From: Neobacillus niacini
Lineage (GTDB): Bacteria; Bacillota; Bacilli; Bacillales; Cytobacillaceae
Length of the DNA: 64,000 nt
Assembly (NCBI RefSeq): GCF_030817595.1
Contig: NZ_JAUSZN010000001.1
Span: forward strand, 2,364,001-2,428,000
Direction: 5' to 3'
Made by a program: the position numbers and the translations under genes. Positions 1-7,621 of the stretch are shown piece by piece. Under the pieces are notes generated by a model. The model saw only the letters and a list, made by a program, of their open reading frames with translations, was not told where the DNA came from and did not search any database. Every line of letters starts with the position of its first letter. The stretch's first letter is position 1.

Positions 1-1737
1 CACAGGATGTCTGCCTTCCTTTAGAACCACTTTACCCTCTGTTGAAAACGTCGGTTTTACATAGCGACGCTCTTCACTTACCTGGGCAAAGCATTGGAGC
101 ACATCTAGTTCACTAACTGCTTTTGCAGCAGCCTGCAGACGTGGAATATGTTCTTTTACAATCTCTCGGATTTCCGTAAATAGTTCATATTCCAGCTCAC
201 CGCATTTTTCTTCCGCTTCCAGTATCAATGCTTCTTTTTCTTTCAAATCTGGTGTGATAAAGCGCTCTGCATTTGTTAAGGTTTGTTTGCGCTCATATTG
301 ACCTTCTGTTAACAGATGAAGGTTTGCACGCGTCACTTCAATATAGTAACCAAATACCCTGTTAAAGCCTACTTTAAGGGATTTGATCCCCGTCTTTTCT
401 CGCTCTTCACGTTCAAGCTGGGCAATCCAGGTTTTCCCGTTTCGACTGGCATAACGGTATTGATCCAATTGGTCATTGTATCCGTCGCGAATGATATTTC
501 CTTCTTTAAGTGATAGAGGAGGATTATCCACAATCGCCTGCTCTAATAAATCTGTCACTTCTTCACAAGGGTCAAGTGAATCGGCAATTTGTTTTACCAC
601 TTCATGTTCCATGCCGTGAAGAATTTGTTTTAGGTAAGGAATCTGCATTAATGAGCGCTTCAATTGAACGAGATCGCGGGCATTCACATTCCCAAAAGCG
701 ACACGTCCTGCAAGTCGCTCCAAATCGTATACTTCCGTTAATTTTTCACGTAGCTCTTGACGTTCAAAGTACTTGTTCATTAATACTTCTACAATCGTTT
801 GACGGTGCTCGATTTCCTCCTGAGACAGTAACGGACGATCAATCCACGTTTTCAGCATCCTTCCGCCCATCGCTGTCATGGTTTCATCTAACAGCCACAG
901 TAAGGAGCCTTTCTTCCCTTTGGAGCGAATCGTCTCGGTCAACTCAAGATTTCGTTTTGAATAATAATCAATTTTCATAAATTGATGAATTTGATAAGTA
1001 GTCACAGGCTGCAAGTGGTCAAGACTTCGCTTTTGAGAGCGGTACAAATAGTGAAACAGTCTTGCTGCCGTTTGTTTTAGTTTATCTTGATTAAGATTAT
1101 CCAACAGATTGGAAAACTGCATTTCTATTGAACTATTATCTTCAAAGGAAATCGCGAGGACATCACGTTCCCGCATTTTCTTTTGTAATTCAGCGTCAAA
1201 GCTGCTAGCTACCACGACTTCTTTTGTGCTTAAAACAGCTAACTCATTTAAAACTTCATCAAAATTAGCTGATAGCTGTGTTACTTTGCTCTCACCTGTT
1301 GAAAGATCAGTATAGGCAAAACCATAGGTTTGATCATCAAAGTAAGAAATAGACGCAATGTAGTTATTTTCTTTATCAGTTAATGACTTGCCCTCCATTA
1401 CCGTTCCTGGTGTGATGAGCTGGACAACTTCCCGTCTTACCATGCCTTTGGTTTGTTTGGCGTCTTCCATTTGCTCGCAAATCGCCACTTTATAGCCTTT
1501 TGAAATTAGCTGTTCAATATAATTAGGAGCAGAATGATACGGTACTCCGCACATTGGGATTCGATCCTCACTGCCGCCTTCACGGCTCGTTAAGGTAATT
1601 TCTAATTCTTGTGATGCTTTAATCGCATCGTCAAAAAACATTTCGTAAAAATCGCCTAAGCGAAAAAATAAAAAGGCATCTTGATAATCTGCCTTCACGG
1701 TTAAGTATTGCTGTATCATCGGCGTATAACCAGCCAT
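1..1737 (-). CDS. mutS: DNA mismatch repair protein MutS, N-terminal part (cut by window edge)
   Basis: The frame is open for 579 codons from ATG at 1737 and runs off the left edge, so the C-terminal ATPase domain is not visible. The N-terminus reads [12 protein letters not shown] and carries the mismatch-reading Phe-x-Glu motif in GDFYEMF at about residues 29-35, followed by the connector, lever and clamp regions (for example [14 protein letters not shown] and [13 protein letters not shown]). MutS recognises mispaired bases and recruits MutL. The gene reads out of the window, so mutL, if adjacent, lies outside. Nothing looks damaged in the visible part. Confidence 0.97.
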   Translation of the reverse strand, partial: MAGYTPMIQQYLTVKADYQDAFLFFRLGDFYEMFFDDAIKASQELEITLTSREGGSEDRIPMCGVPYHSAPNYIEQLISKGYKVAICEQMEDAKQTKGMVRREVVQLITPGTVMEGKSLTDKENNYIASISYFDDQTYGFAYTDLSTGESKVTQLSANFDEVLNELAVLSTKEVVVASSFDAELQKKMRERDVLAISFEDNSSIEMQFSNLLDNLNQDKLKQTAARLFHYLYRSQKRSLDHLQPVTTYQIHQFMKIDYYSKRNLELTETIRSKGKKGSLLWLLDETMTAMGGRMLKTWIDRPLLSQEEIEHRQTIVEVLMNKYFERQELREKLTEVYDLERLAGRVAFGNVNARDLVQLKRSLMQIPYLKQILHGMEHEVVKQIADSLDPCEEVTDLLEQAIVDNPPLSLKEGNIIRDGYNDQLDQYRYASRNGKTWIAQLEREEREKTGIKSLKVGFNRVFGYYIEVTRANLHLLTEGQYERKQTLTNAERFITPDLKEKEALILEAEEKCGELEYELFTEIREIVKEHIPRLQAAAKAVSELDVLQCFAQVSEERRYVKPTFSTEGKVVLKEGRHPV

Positions 1738-1900
1738 AATGACCTCCACTTGTTTAATCATTTCGAGTATCTTCGACAAACTATTATAACATATATCAGG
1801 TAAACATAGATTAGGTAGAAATTTCTTTTAACCATTATTGGTCGGGGATATAAAATACCTGCATATATTCATTATACAAAACCGAAAAGGGTGATCCTGG

Positions 1901-2608
1901 ATGGGATGGTTTGGAGGCAATTATAAGGAATTTGATTTTGAAATGTTTTCTGTCAGCCATTTTGTGATCATAGCCCTTCTTTTTCTTGGTTCAGTTTTGA
2001 TTTATATTAATAGGAATACACTTAAGGTTGAAAAGTGGAGAAAAGCAGAGGTAGTTGTAGGAATATCTTTATTAGTCATCGAGCTTACTTATCATTTTTG
2101 GATGGCTGTGAATGACATGTGGGATGTCAGTCATGCTATTCCATTAGAATTGTGCAGTATCAGCCTGGTATTATCGGTACTGTTATTGTTAACGAGAAAA
2201 AAGATCATTTATGAAATATTGTTATTTACAGCCTTATTGGGAGCATCTCAGGCTATCTTTACACCATTATTAAATTTCGACTTCCCGCATTTTCGCTTTT
2301 TTCATTTTTTCTATACCCATTTAATGGACATTTGGGTTGTCTTTTATTTCACATGGGTTGTTGGCTATCGTCCAACCATTTGGTCGGTTGTAAAATTGTT
2401 CGTCTTTTTGAATTTATTAATGCCAATCATTATGCTAATCAATAAAGCAGTTGAAGGAAATTATATGTTTTTGAGCCATAAACCAAAAAGTCCGAGCCTT
2501 TTGGATCTTTTAGGTCCATATCCTTGGTACATTTTATCAATGGAGTTTTTATTAATTACCCTTAGCCTGATTGTTTGGTTAATTTTCCGTAAAAAAAGAA
2601 TTGGTTAG
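1901..2608 (+). CDS. YwaF/TIGR02206-type integral membrane protein
   Basis: This 235-residue protein has about six or seven hydrophobic helices, a start FGGNYKEFDFEMFSVSHFV, a conserved-looking HAIPLELCSIS segment near residue 90 and a FFHFFYTHLMDIW helix. Both size and pattern fit the TIGR02206/YwaF family of Bacillus membrane proteins, whose function is unknown. The AAAGGGTGAT sequence just before ATG 1901 serves as ribosome binding site. It is divergent from mutS and upstream of the tRNA-Arg gene, so it is probably core chromosome flanking the islands. Confidence 0.8.
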   Translation: MGWFGGNYKEFDFEMFSVSHFVIIALLFLGSVLIYINRNTLKVEKWRKAEVVVGISLLVIELTYHFWMAVNDMWDVSHAIPLELCSISLVLSVLLLLTRKKIIYEILLFTALLGASQAIFTPLLNFDFPHFRFFHFFYTHLMDIWVVFYFTWVVGYRPTIWSVVKLFVFLNLLMPIIMLINKAVEGNYMFLSHKPKSPSLLDLLGPYPWYILSMEFLLITLSLIVWLIFRKKRIG

Positions 2609-2625
2609 TTCTGGGTATTTACTTA

Positions 2626-2654
2626 TTGACCTTTTTAGATTAACTATTTATAAT
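2626..2654 (+). promoter_or_regulatory. Sigma-A promoter of the tRNA-Arg gene
   Basis: TTGACC at 2626-2631 and a perfect TATAAT at 2649-2654 are separated by 17 bp, and the tRNA begins 23 bp downstream. The three partial tRNA copies further right have no such promoter or 5' half, so only this copy can be expressed as a tRNA. Confidence 0.85.
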
Positions 2655-2676
2655 AAGTAACGTTCCCAATAAAAGT

Positions 2677-2750
2677 GTCCCGATAGCTCAGCAGGATAGA
2701 GCAACAGTTTCCTAAACTGTAGGTCGGAGGTTCGAATCCTCTTCGGGACG
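2677..2750 (+). tRNA. tRNA-Arg (anticodon CCT)
   Basis: A full cloverleaf is visible. The acceptor stem GTCCCGA pairs with TCGGGAC (2743-2749), with G2750 as discriminator. The anticodon stem ACAGT/ACTGT encloses the loop TTCCTAA, giving anticodon CCT, which reads AGG. The T arm contains GGTTCGAATCC. CCA is not encoded. The gene is 74 nt long and is the integration target of the islands that follow. Confidence 0.96.
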
Positions 2751-2759
2751 TCAAAAAGC
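2708..2759 (+). repeat. Attachment-site repeat A (3' half of intact tRNA-Arg)
   Basis: The stretch from the anticodon loop to just past the tRNA end is shared with three sites downstream: 44 identical bases at 40696-40739, 52 identical bases at 49933-49984, and a degenerate copy at 32611-32659. Direct repeats of a tRNA 3' end are the classic att signature of tyrosine-recombinase elements. Here the intact tRNA is the left-hand (attL-like) end. Confidence 0.88.
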
Positions 2760-2760
2760 G

Positions 2761-2829
2761 AAAACGCTATGTTATCGTATTGTTTACCGTTCTATCATAC
2801 GGGACAATAACGTAACATAGCGTTTTTTT
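2761..2829 (+). terminator. Long imperfect hairpin with T-run after tRNA-Arg
   Basis: AAAACGCTATGTTA (2761 onward) pairs with TAACATAGCGTTTT (ending about 2826), in arms of about 23 bp with a few mismatches, followed by a T run. It probably terminates the tRNA transcript. It differs from the AAAGCCTTG/CAAGGCTTT terminator that follows the other three tRNA 3' copies, so it was probably brought in by the inserted element. Confidence 0.7.
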
Positions 2830-2835
2830 GCATAG

Positions 2836-2887
2836 CTGTAGGACGTGGTTTTTATGACTGTAGGACAACTTTCGGTAACTGTAGGAC
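2836..2887 (+). repeat. Three in-phase CTGTAGGAC direct repeats, candidate integrase binding sites
   Basis: CTGTAGGAC occurs at 2836-2844, 2858-2866 and 2879-2887, spaced 22 and 21 bp, which is two helical turns each. The tRNA anticodon arm contains CTGTAGGTC at 2717-2725, eight of nine matches. The repeats lie between the tRNA and the integrase remnant, where arm-type integrase sites are expected. The binding role is inference. Confidence 0.6.
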
Positions 2888-2923
2888 ACTGCGGCAATTT
2901 CTATAGGAGGGGTAAAAAACCAT

Positions 2924-3063
2924 ATGAAACGTAAATTTTTCGGCGAAAGAGGTCCTAAAGTCTCTTCACAGGACCGACAGACTAGTAATGTCCTATATAC
3001 AATTGACGAAGCACTAGAAGTATTTATTCGAGCAAAAACTGCTGAAGGAGTTAGTGCATATTT
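2924..3063 (+). pseudogene. Tyrosine recombinase (integrase), N-terminal remnant
   Basis: A strong ribosome binding site (AGGAGGGG, 2906-2912) precedes ATG 2924. The protein begins MKRKFFGERG and continues with a segment like TIDEALEVFIRAKTAEGVSA, which resembles the start of the SAM-like core-binding domain of phage-type integrases. After about residue 46 the similarity ends, and the following DNA is the antisense of a GH78 gene, so the catalytic domain (Arg-His-Arg-Tyr) is gone. It sits directly after the tRNA, as an island integrase should. A deletion that joined the integrase start to the GH78 remnant would explain the structure. Confidence 0.6.
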
Positions 3064-3437
3064 ATCTCCGATTGTACCTGCCGCAGATTCCAAAAAAAAA
3101 CCTTTCCAAGGTTCATTCATTTTCGCCGTTTCAAACCAGGCTGGTTCACTTGTTACCCCATTACCTGCGTCGTCCCAGACAGTTACCCGCCAATACTGAC
3201 GAGTTCTCGGGTTTAGTATAATATCATAGTGATAGGCTAAACTATCAATTTCCTTACTCTTACCACTCTCAAAATGAATGGTTATAAAGCCAGAATCTGC
3301 TGCAATTTCCACTCTATCCGCTGACTGATAAATCAATGGATTTTCTCCTGCTTCGGCACCCACTGAATGACTTAATCAATTAAATTCAAATCCAGCGGCT
3401 TTACCACATGGTTTGTTCTTGGATTACTAATGATCAT
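3064..3437 (-). pseudogene. Alpha-L-rhamnosidase (GH78), truncated N-terminal remnant
   Basis: Translation from ATG 3437 (overlapping the upstream esterase stop by ATGA, with GGAGGGG in front) gives MIISNPRTNHVVKPLDL, then a frame change. The segment ending TVWDDAGNGVTSEPAWFETA follows, matching the N-terminal domain of the intact GH78 gene at 19824-22718 (TVWGDAGDEATSETTWFETA). Everything after the first 110 or so residues is missing, and the integrase remnant follows on the opposite strand. It was once the third gene of an operon with the hydrolase at 4782 and the esterase at 3434. Confidence 0.72.
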
Positions 3438-4759
3438 CTTACCCCTCCATTGTTAAACTCTACATATGATTTACGATTTTGGTCCGTTATTTGTTTTGAC
3501 TGCAACGCCAGCCATTGTAGGAGAGTGACATCTTTTCCGTTTACTTTTACTGGAGAACCATCATAGTCCAGCTCGCATTCGTCTTTGAGCATGTAGATCC
3601 AGGTACCATGACTAAAAAATTCAAAGGGGTTGCCTTCTTTATCATTAAAAATTCCTGAGGTATCTACTACCTTATCAAAATATGAAAAATGAACATTAGG
3701 AGCACCGGCTTTAAGGAGCCGCTCATATGTTGGAATCACTGTAATCTCAGGTTTCACTATTTCATCATTTTTTGCATGAGTGAACCAGATAGGGGTATTT
3801 TTAATATCTTCAATATTTTGATCCGTAATTACATTGTCATAGAGTGCTTCACATACAGGATATGCTGCTGCGAAGAAACCGGGGTAATCGATAATCATGC
3901 GCATCGTCATGAAGCCTCCATTGGAACAGCCACCGATGTAGATTCGATTTGTATCTATATCCGGATGTAAATGAATAAACTCATCAATGAGCGCTTTAAG
4001 TGCTAACACGTACATTGAATTACCGCTTTTAGTATACTCACCGCTGCCATCGTCCATCCACATTGTAGGTACTTGGGGAGCAAGGACATAAGCGCCCCCA
4101 AATATTTCTTGTACTTTTTCACTTGACAGGTTTACAACATTATTTCCTGTATAAGCGATCGACGTGTCATATCCGCCTTCGCCTGCTCCATGCAGCCAAA
4201 TGATCAAAGGGCGTTTTTCTTTATTCATATTTGGTGAATAATAGCCGAAACAGAGAGGCATCTCAGCATAGGATGACTCGCTGTTTACCCAGCCTTTAAT
4301 TTGCTCCATTTTTCCGCCTCCGAAATGATCAAAGACAAGTCCTGAAATGGTATCATTATAGGTTTGTATTTCTTTTACCTGCGTTATACGAAAATCGCAG
4401 AAAACATAAACATTATGTTCCTGCTCAAAAGCAGTTTCCGAGTTCAAACGGTGGATTGCCTCACATTCAAGTTCCAGCGTTGCATGACTGCCTTTTTCAT
4501 TTTTGTTCCCTTCACTGTCAGATATATACGCATTTGTAACACAACAATAGCCCTTTGACGGATATAGTTCTACCGAATTCCAATCTTTTCTGAGTTGCAA
4601 CACTTCGCCCGTTTTTTTGCTTCGTCTCTCGACATAAACGTTGAAGGTATCTTCTGATAATGCATCTGATTTGATAGATTTGGATAACGGAAGAATGATT
4701 TTTGTTATATAAGGCCCAAAGTCAGTAACCTCAGTAATAGTCCTGTAAGAACGTTTCAT
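3434..4759 (-). CDS. Secondary esterase of the prolyl-oligopeptidase/PHB-depolymerase-like alpha/beta-hydrolase fold
   Basis: The 441-residue protein has an N-terminal beta-rich (Ig-like) region of about 150 residues and a C-terminal alpha/beta hydrolase. The oxyanion segment is WLHGAGEGG, the nucleophile elbow GGCSNGGFMT (Ser), the likely acid HAKNDEIV (Asp) and the base FSHGTW (His). This architecture is common in carbohydrate esterases that remove acetyl or feruloyl groups from plant glycans. There is no signal peptide, so it acts in the cytosol on imported oligosaccharides. It lies 22 bp after the upstream hydrolase and overlaps a dead GH78 gene by ATGA. Substrate is not determinable here. 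Confidence 0.75.
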   Translation of the reverse strand: MKRSYRTITEVTDFGPYITKIILPLSKSIKSDALSEDTFNVYVERRSKKTGEVLQLRKDWNSVELYPSKGYCCVTNAYISDSEGNKNEKGSHATLELECEAIHRLNSETAFEQEHNVYVFCDFRITQVKEIQTYNDTISGLVFDHFGGGKMEQIKGWVNSESSYAEMPLCFGYYSPNMNKEKRPLIIWLHGAGEGGYDTSIAYTGNNVVNLSSEKVQEIFGGAYVLAPQVPTMWMDDGSGEYTKSGNSMYVLALKALIDEFIHLHPDIDTNRIYIGGCSNGGFMTMRMIIDYPGFFAAAYPVCEALYDNVITDQNIEDIKNTPIWFTHAKNDEIVKPEITVIPTYERLLKAGAPNVHFSYFDKVVDTSGIFNDKEGNPFEFFSHGTWIYMLKDECELDYDGSPVKVNGKDVTLLQWLALQSKQITDQNRKSYVEFNNGGVR

Positions 4760-4781
4760 TTTTACCTCTCCTTTTGTTATA

Positions 4782-6530
4782 TTAAATTTTAGTCATCCTA
4801 ACTGCCATAAATTGTTTACCAGGGAGTTCTATTCTAAAATTTCCTTCATACACATCTTCGAGTTTATTAATTGTCATTTCCCAAGTATCGATGACTTCTA
4901 CTTTATATTGAGTGCCAGGTTTCATCCGGTACTCTCTGAAACTAGGTCGATTAAACCCGTAATAATATAAATAAAATTGGTCAGGAATCCCAGCGGAAGG
5001 CGCATCCCAGGCGGTTTCTAAAGGATTCAATCCTTCTTGCGGCCCCTCTTCCATGATCCGCTTCAAGAAACCGATTCGCTTTGGACTGTCCCCATACAAC
5101 TGTCCACCTTTGGACCACCATAAAATATCTTTTGGATGAAGATAGGTTTCACCATGTCCAACATAACCGCCTCTGACTGCACCTTCCCAAAACCGGCGTA
5201 CCATTTCTTCCCCGGTGATATTTCCCCATCCTTGGTCAATATCTCCCTCATACGCACATTCATCTATAACGATAGGTTTGTTCCATTGTTTCCGCCACTC
5301 AACTGTACTTTCTGCCGTCTTATATACATCAATGCGTTGCACACTACAATGTGTAACCCAAGGCCGTGAATAATCATAGAATCCAAAACAGTTATGAATG
5401 GAAGTGAGGTGTTGGTGAGGGTCATTTTCCGTGATAATCTGAGCAAAGCGCTCCCAATCCTCTATTTCCTTACACCACATTAAGTCATATTCATTGGCTA
5501 ACGACCACCATAAATTTCGATAGGCTGAAAGACGGGCGGTAAGGTATCTTAAATATCGATCATCCTCCGCCTTTTTCATTTCTGCAAATCCCCATCTGTC
5601 ATAGGCGTGGTAAAGGATTAAATCGGCTTCAATTCCTAGATTGCCAAGATCTGCGATCCTTTGCTCTAAGTGCTGAAAAAACTTTGGATTAAAGCGTGTA
5701 AAGTCCATACCTTCATCAAGAGAACCTTCAAATGGATAGTATAAAGGCTCATTCGAGTTGAATTGATACGATTTAGGAAACACGCACATTCGTATCTTAT
5801 TGAATGGAGATGCCTGCAAAGTTTCCAAGGTTTGTTTGATTAATTCTTCCTCTTGATGAATCCATGCATAGCATGTAGTTCCTACTGGAAAATATGGGGT
5901 TCCATCCTCATACGAAAAATGATATGTATTTTTAACTCGGACAGGACCATGGTTATTTTTAGAAGGGCTGACACATGTAAACCTACCTTCTATACCCTCC
6001 AAAGATCTAGCGTTGCTCGTTGTTTGAAATGTCCAGATTCCCTCGGCATCTGGCATAAATCTAATTCGATAGATACCATCTCCGTCATAGAATCCAAGAG
6101 TTTTTTGACGTTTCTCTCCATTAAAAATAAATTCCGCTTCCAAAGTGACGTCTGTAAAAGGGTTGCCGTGTGCTGGGCCATGAAGTTCCACCTCAAATAC
6201 GGACCATTTCTCCACTTCTCTAAGAGTGGAAACTTTCGCCGATCCCAAAAAGACTGATTCAGGTTCATAATTAGAAGCCGGTGCAATATAACCAGTTTCT
6301 TCTTCCAACTCTTCTACAGCAGCCAGCTCAGAATACAGTTTTTCTACAGTCTCCTTTGTACGTAAGGACTCAGGCAGGCGTGAAATTAGTTGTTCCAACG
6401 TACTTAATTTAACAAACATTATCGGAAATTCAGTAGGTTCCAATAATAGCGGCATATGTTTTTGCAATACTGCTTTTGCATTTTTATTTGCCAGAATCTT
6501 ACCCATTTTCATTTTTGGTGAATAACTCAT
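4782..6530 (-). CDS. DUF5060/DUF4038/DUF5605 glycoside hydrolase
   Basis: The likely start is ATG 6530 (MSYSPKMKMGKILANK) behind AAAGGGGAT; an upstream GTG at 6551 is also in frame. Residues 1-75 form a small helical module also seen at the C-termini of the GH3 (14035) and GH78 (19824) enzymes here. A beta-sandwich DUF5060 domain follows (about 95-200), then a TIM-barrel of the GH5/GH140 superfamily (DUF4038) with WWSLANEYDLMW (candidate acid/base Glu) and KPIVIDECAYEG (candidate nucleophile Glu). The DUF5605 beta-domain (FRIELPGKQFMAVRMT) ends the protein. No signal peptide is present. It is probably an intracellular exo-glycosidase; specificity is unknown. Confidence 0.78.
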   Translation of the reverse strand: MSYSPKMKMGKILANKNAKAVLQKHMPLLLEPTEFPIMFVKLSTLEQLISRLPESLRTKETVEKLYSELAAVEELEEETGYIAPASNYEPESVFLGSAKVSTLREVEKWSVFEVELHGPAHGNPFTDVTLEAEFIFNGEKRQKTLGFYDGDGIYRIRFMPDAEGIWTFQTTSNARSLEGIEGRFTCVSPSKNNHGPVRVKNTYHFSYEDGTPYFPVGTTCYAWIHQEEELIKQTLETLQASPFNKIRMCVFPKSYQFNSNEPLYYPFEGSLDEGMDFTRFNPKFFQHLEQRIADLGNLGIEADLILYHAYDRWGFAEMKKAEDDRYLRYLTARLSAYRNLWWSLANEYDLMWCKEIEDWERFAQIITENDPHQHLTSIHNCFGFYDYSRPWVTHCSVQRIDVYKTAESTVEWRKQWNKPIVIDECAYEGDIDQGWGNITGEEMVRRFWEGAVRGGYVGHGETYLHPKDILWWSKGGQLYGDSPKRIGFLKRIMEEGPQEGLNPLETAWDAPSAGIPDQFYLYYYGFNRPSFREYRMKPGTQYKVEVIDTWEMTINKLEDVYEGNFRIELPGKQFMAVRMTKI

Positions 6531-6595
6531 ATAACTGTTATCCCCTTTCACTAAAGAGTTTTTTGGTTCTATTAGACTAGAGTTATACCATTAAT

Positions 6596-6631
6596 TAAAA
6601 AGAGAACAATCCTTACAGTTCTCTTTTTTTT
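6596..6631 (-). terminator. Bidirectional hairpin terminator
   Basis: AAAAAGAGAAC and GTTCTCTTTTT flank a 10-nt loop, with A/T runs on both sides. It closes the transcript of the dead permease-YesL remnant just upstream of the hydrolase operon and resembles the AGAGAACTAG terminator behind the solute-binding protein gene at 26862. Confidence 0.7.
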
Positions 6632-6979
6632 AATTACCTTTGACAAATTCTTTTTTATAAGTAAATCAAAAAGTTTTAAATACTGGATATCCGGCTGTTT
6701 CAATACCCATTTACGTATCACCGTGAACTTGGCAATCGTCGCCGGAAAAAAACCAAAAACAATTAAACAATCAAGGTAAATGAGATCCAAAGAATATTCA
6801 CATATGCAATGATTAGACAAAACGTTGGCAAATAGTTATTAATCAATAAACAACTAATCCGGCAGCATCATGATCAATAATGGCAGAGACATTTTAAATT
6901 TTATCAACTTGCTTTTTACTTTCCTCGCAGGAACTGCTTGTACCCCTGCCTCTACTTTCTTTACTGTCACTCCTGACAT
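6632..6979 (-). pseudogene. Fused remnant: LplB-type ABC permease N-terminus joined to a YesL (DUF624) fragment
   Basis: From ATG 6979 the remnant reads MSGVTVKKVEAGVQAVPARK, like the intact permease start MSQVSVKNLEAGVHSVPAKK at 26680. It continues with NNYLPTFCLIIA, then switches to YVNILWISFTL and GFFPATIAKFTVIRKWV, which match YesL (YVNILWIVFTL, GFFPATTAMFAIVRKWV) at 24054-24698. Several frame changes are present. It is a deletion derivative of a paralogous transporter locus in which about 2 kb between the permease start and YesL was lost. Confidence 0.75.
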
Positions 6980-7082
6980 CCCTTTTACCCCTTATAACAA
7001 TATTTTGTTTCCGCTTACATTTTTTACTTTCAACTTATATCATTATTTTATAAAACTAGTAATAATGTAACTATCCAAAATA

Positions 7083-7110
7083 CGACTTCTTATTTTTGTT
7101 TATCCGACTT
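7083..7110 (-). promoter_or_regulatory. CGACTT direct repeat upstream of the dead permease
   Basis: CGACTT occurs at 7083-7088 and 7105-7110 (AAGTCG on the minus strand), 22 bp apart, with flanking bases nearly identical to those at 26786-26813. It is the promoter-site copy of the decayed paralogous transporter and shows that this site existed before the duplication. Confidence 0.6.
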
Positions 7111-7127
7111 TTCTATTTTCAATAAAC

Positions 7128-7538
7128 TTAACACCAGAGCAAATTAATCTAGTAGCAAGTGTACAACCCAATATCGTTGTTCTAGATACTTGTTTTGAAA
7201 CGTTAGAAGACCAATTACTTCTCACTATCCCCGACAGTGATTTCACCCTAGGATGCTTTTAAAAAGAAGATCAAAAAACCGATTGAATCAATTGCCTTCA
7301 GCCTTATTCTGTGAAGCAGATTATATGCCTTAATGTTATCAGTATCATTATTTCAATCTGTTTAATTAGTTTTCAACTGCAAGCAGGGCAGTCCTATCTT
7401 TTTTTAACATTGACTGTCGTTAATTCAGAAGTTATTACTTGTGATTCAAAGATGTTATCAAATCCAATAACTGAAATGTCATCCGGCACTCTACACTGTT
7501 TGTCGATACAGAACTTATTGAAAGGAAATCATGTGTAG
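7128..7538 (+). pseudogene. LacI-family regulator remnant with an internal inversion
   Basis: The segment 7128-7330 reads LTPEQINLVASVQPNIVVLD and then a FTLSP...EADYM stretch, closely matching the LacI gene at 39443-40489. The segment of about 7330-7490 matches the same gene only in reverse complement (VIGFDNIFESQVITSELTTV). The final 7499-7538 returns to the plus strand (VDTELIERKSC, stop). The DNA-binding domain is missing and frames are broken. It is divergent from the dead permease at 6979, suggesting an ancestral lacI-transporter pair. Confidence 0.72.
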
Positions 7539-7569
7539 TTTCCTCACAAACGAAAAGAAAAATAAAAGC

Positions 7570-7606
7570 CTAAAAAATGGTAAAGCCAGGCAGCTGCCGC
7601 CTGGCT
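7570..7606 (-). terminator. Rho-independent terminator of the GH3 operon
   Basis: AGCCAGGC (7584-7591) pairs with GCCTGGCT (7599-7606), followed on the minus strand by TTTACCATTTTTTAG. It ends the transcript of the frameshifted GH3 gene and whatever is cotranscribed with it. Confidence 0.8.
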
Positions 7607-7621
7607 CTCATTATTGTTCTT

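Noticed and set aside
2924..3199. A 91-codon intact small gene behind a good ribosome binding site
   Set aside because: Only the first 46 codons look like protein (integrase start); the rest is the antisense of a GH78 domain, so it is a fused remnant.
5990..6286. Antisense and other-frame long open frames within the hydrolase genes
   Set aside because: They lack ribosome binding sites and family similarity and are shadows of the well-supported enzymes.
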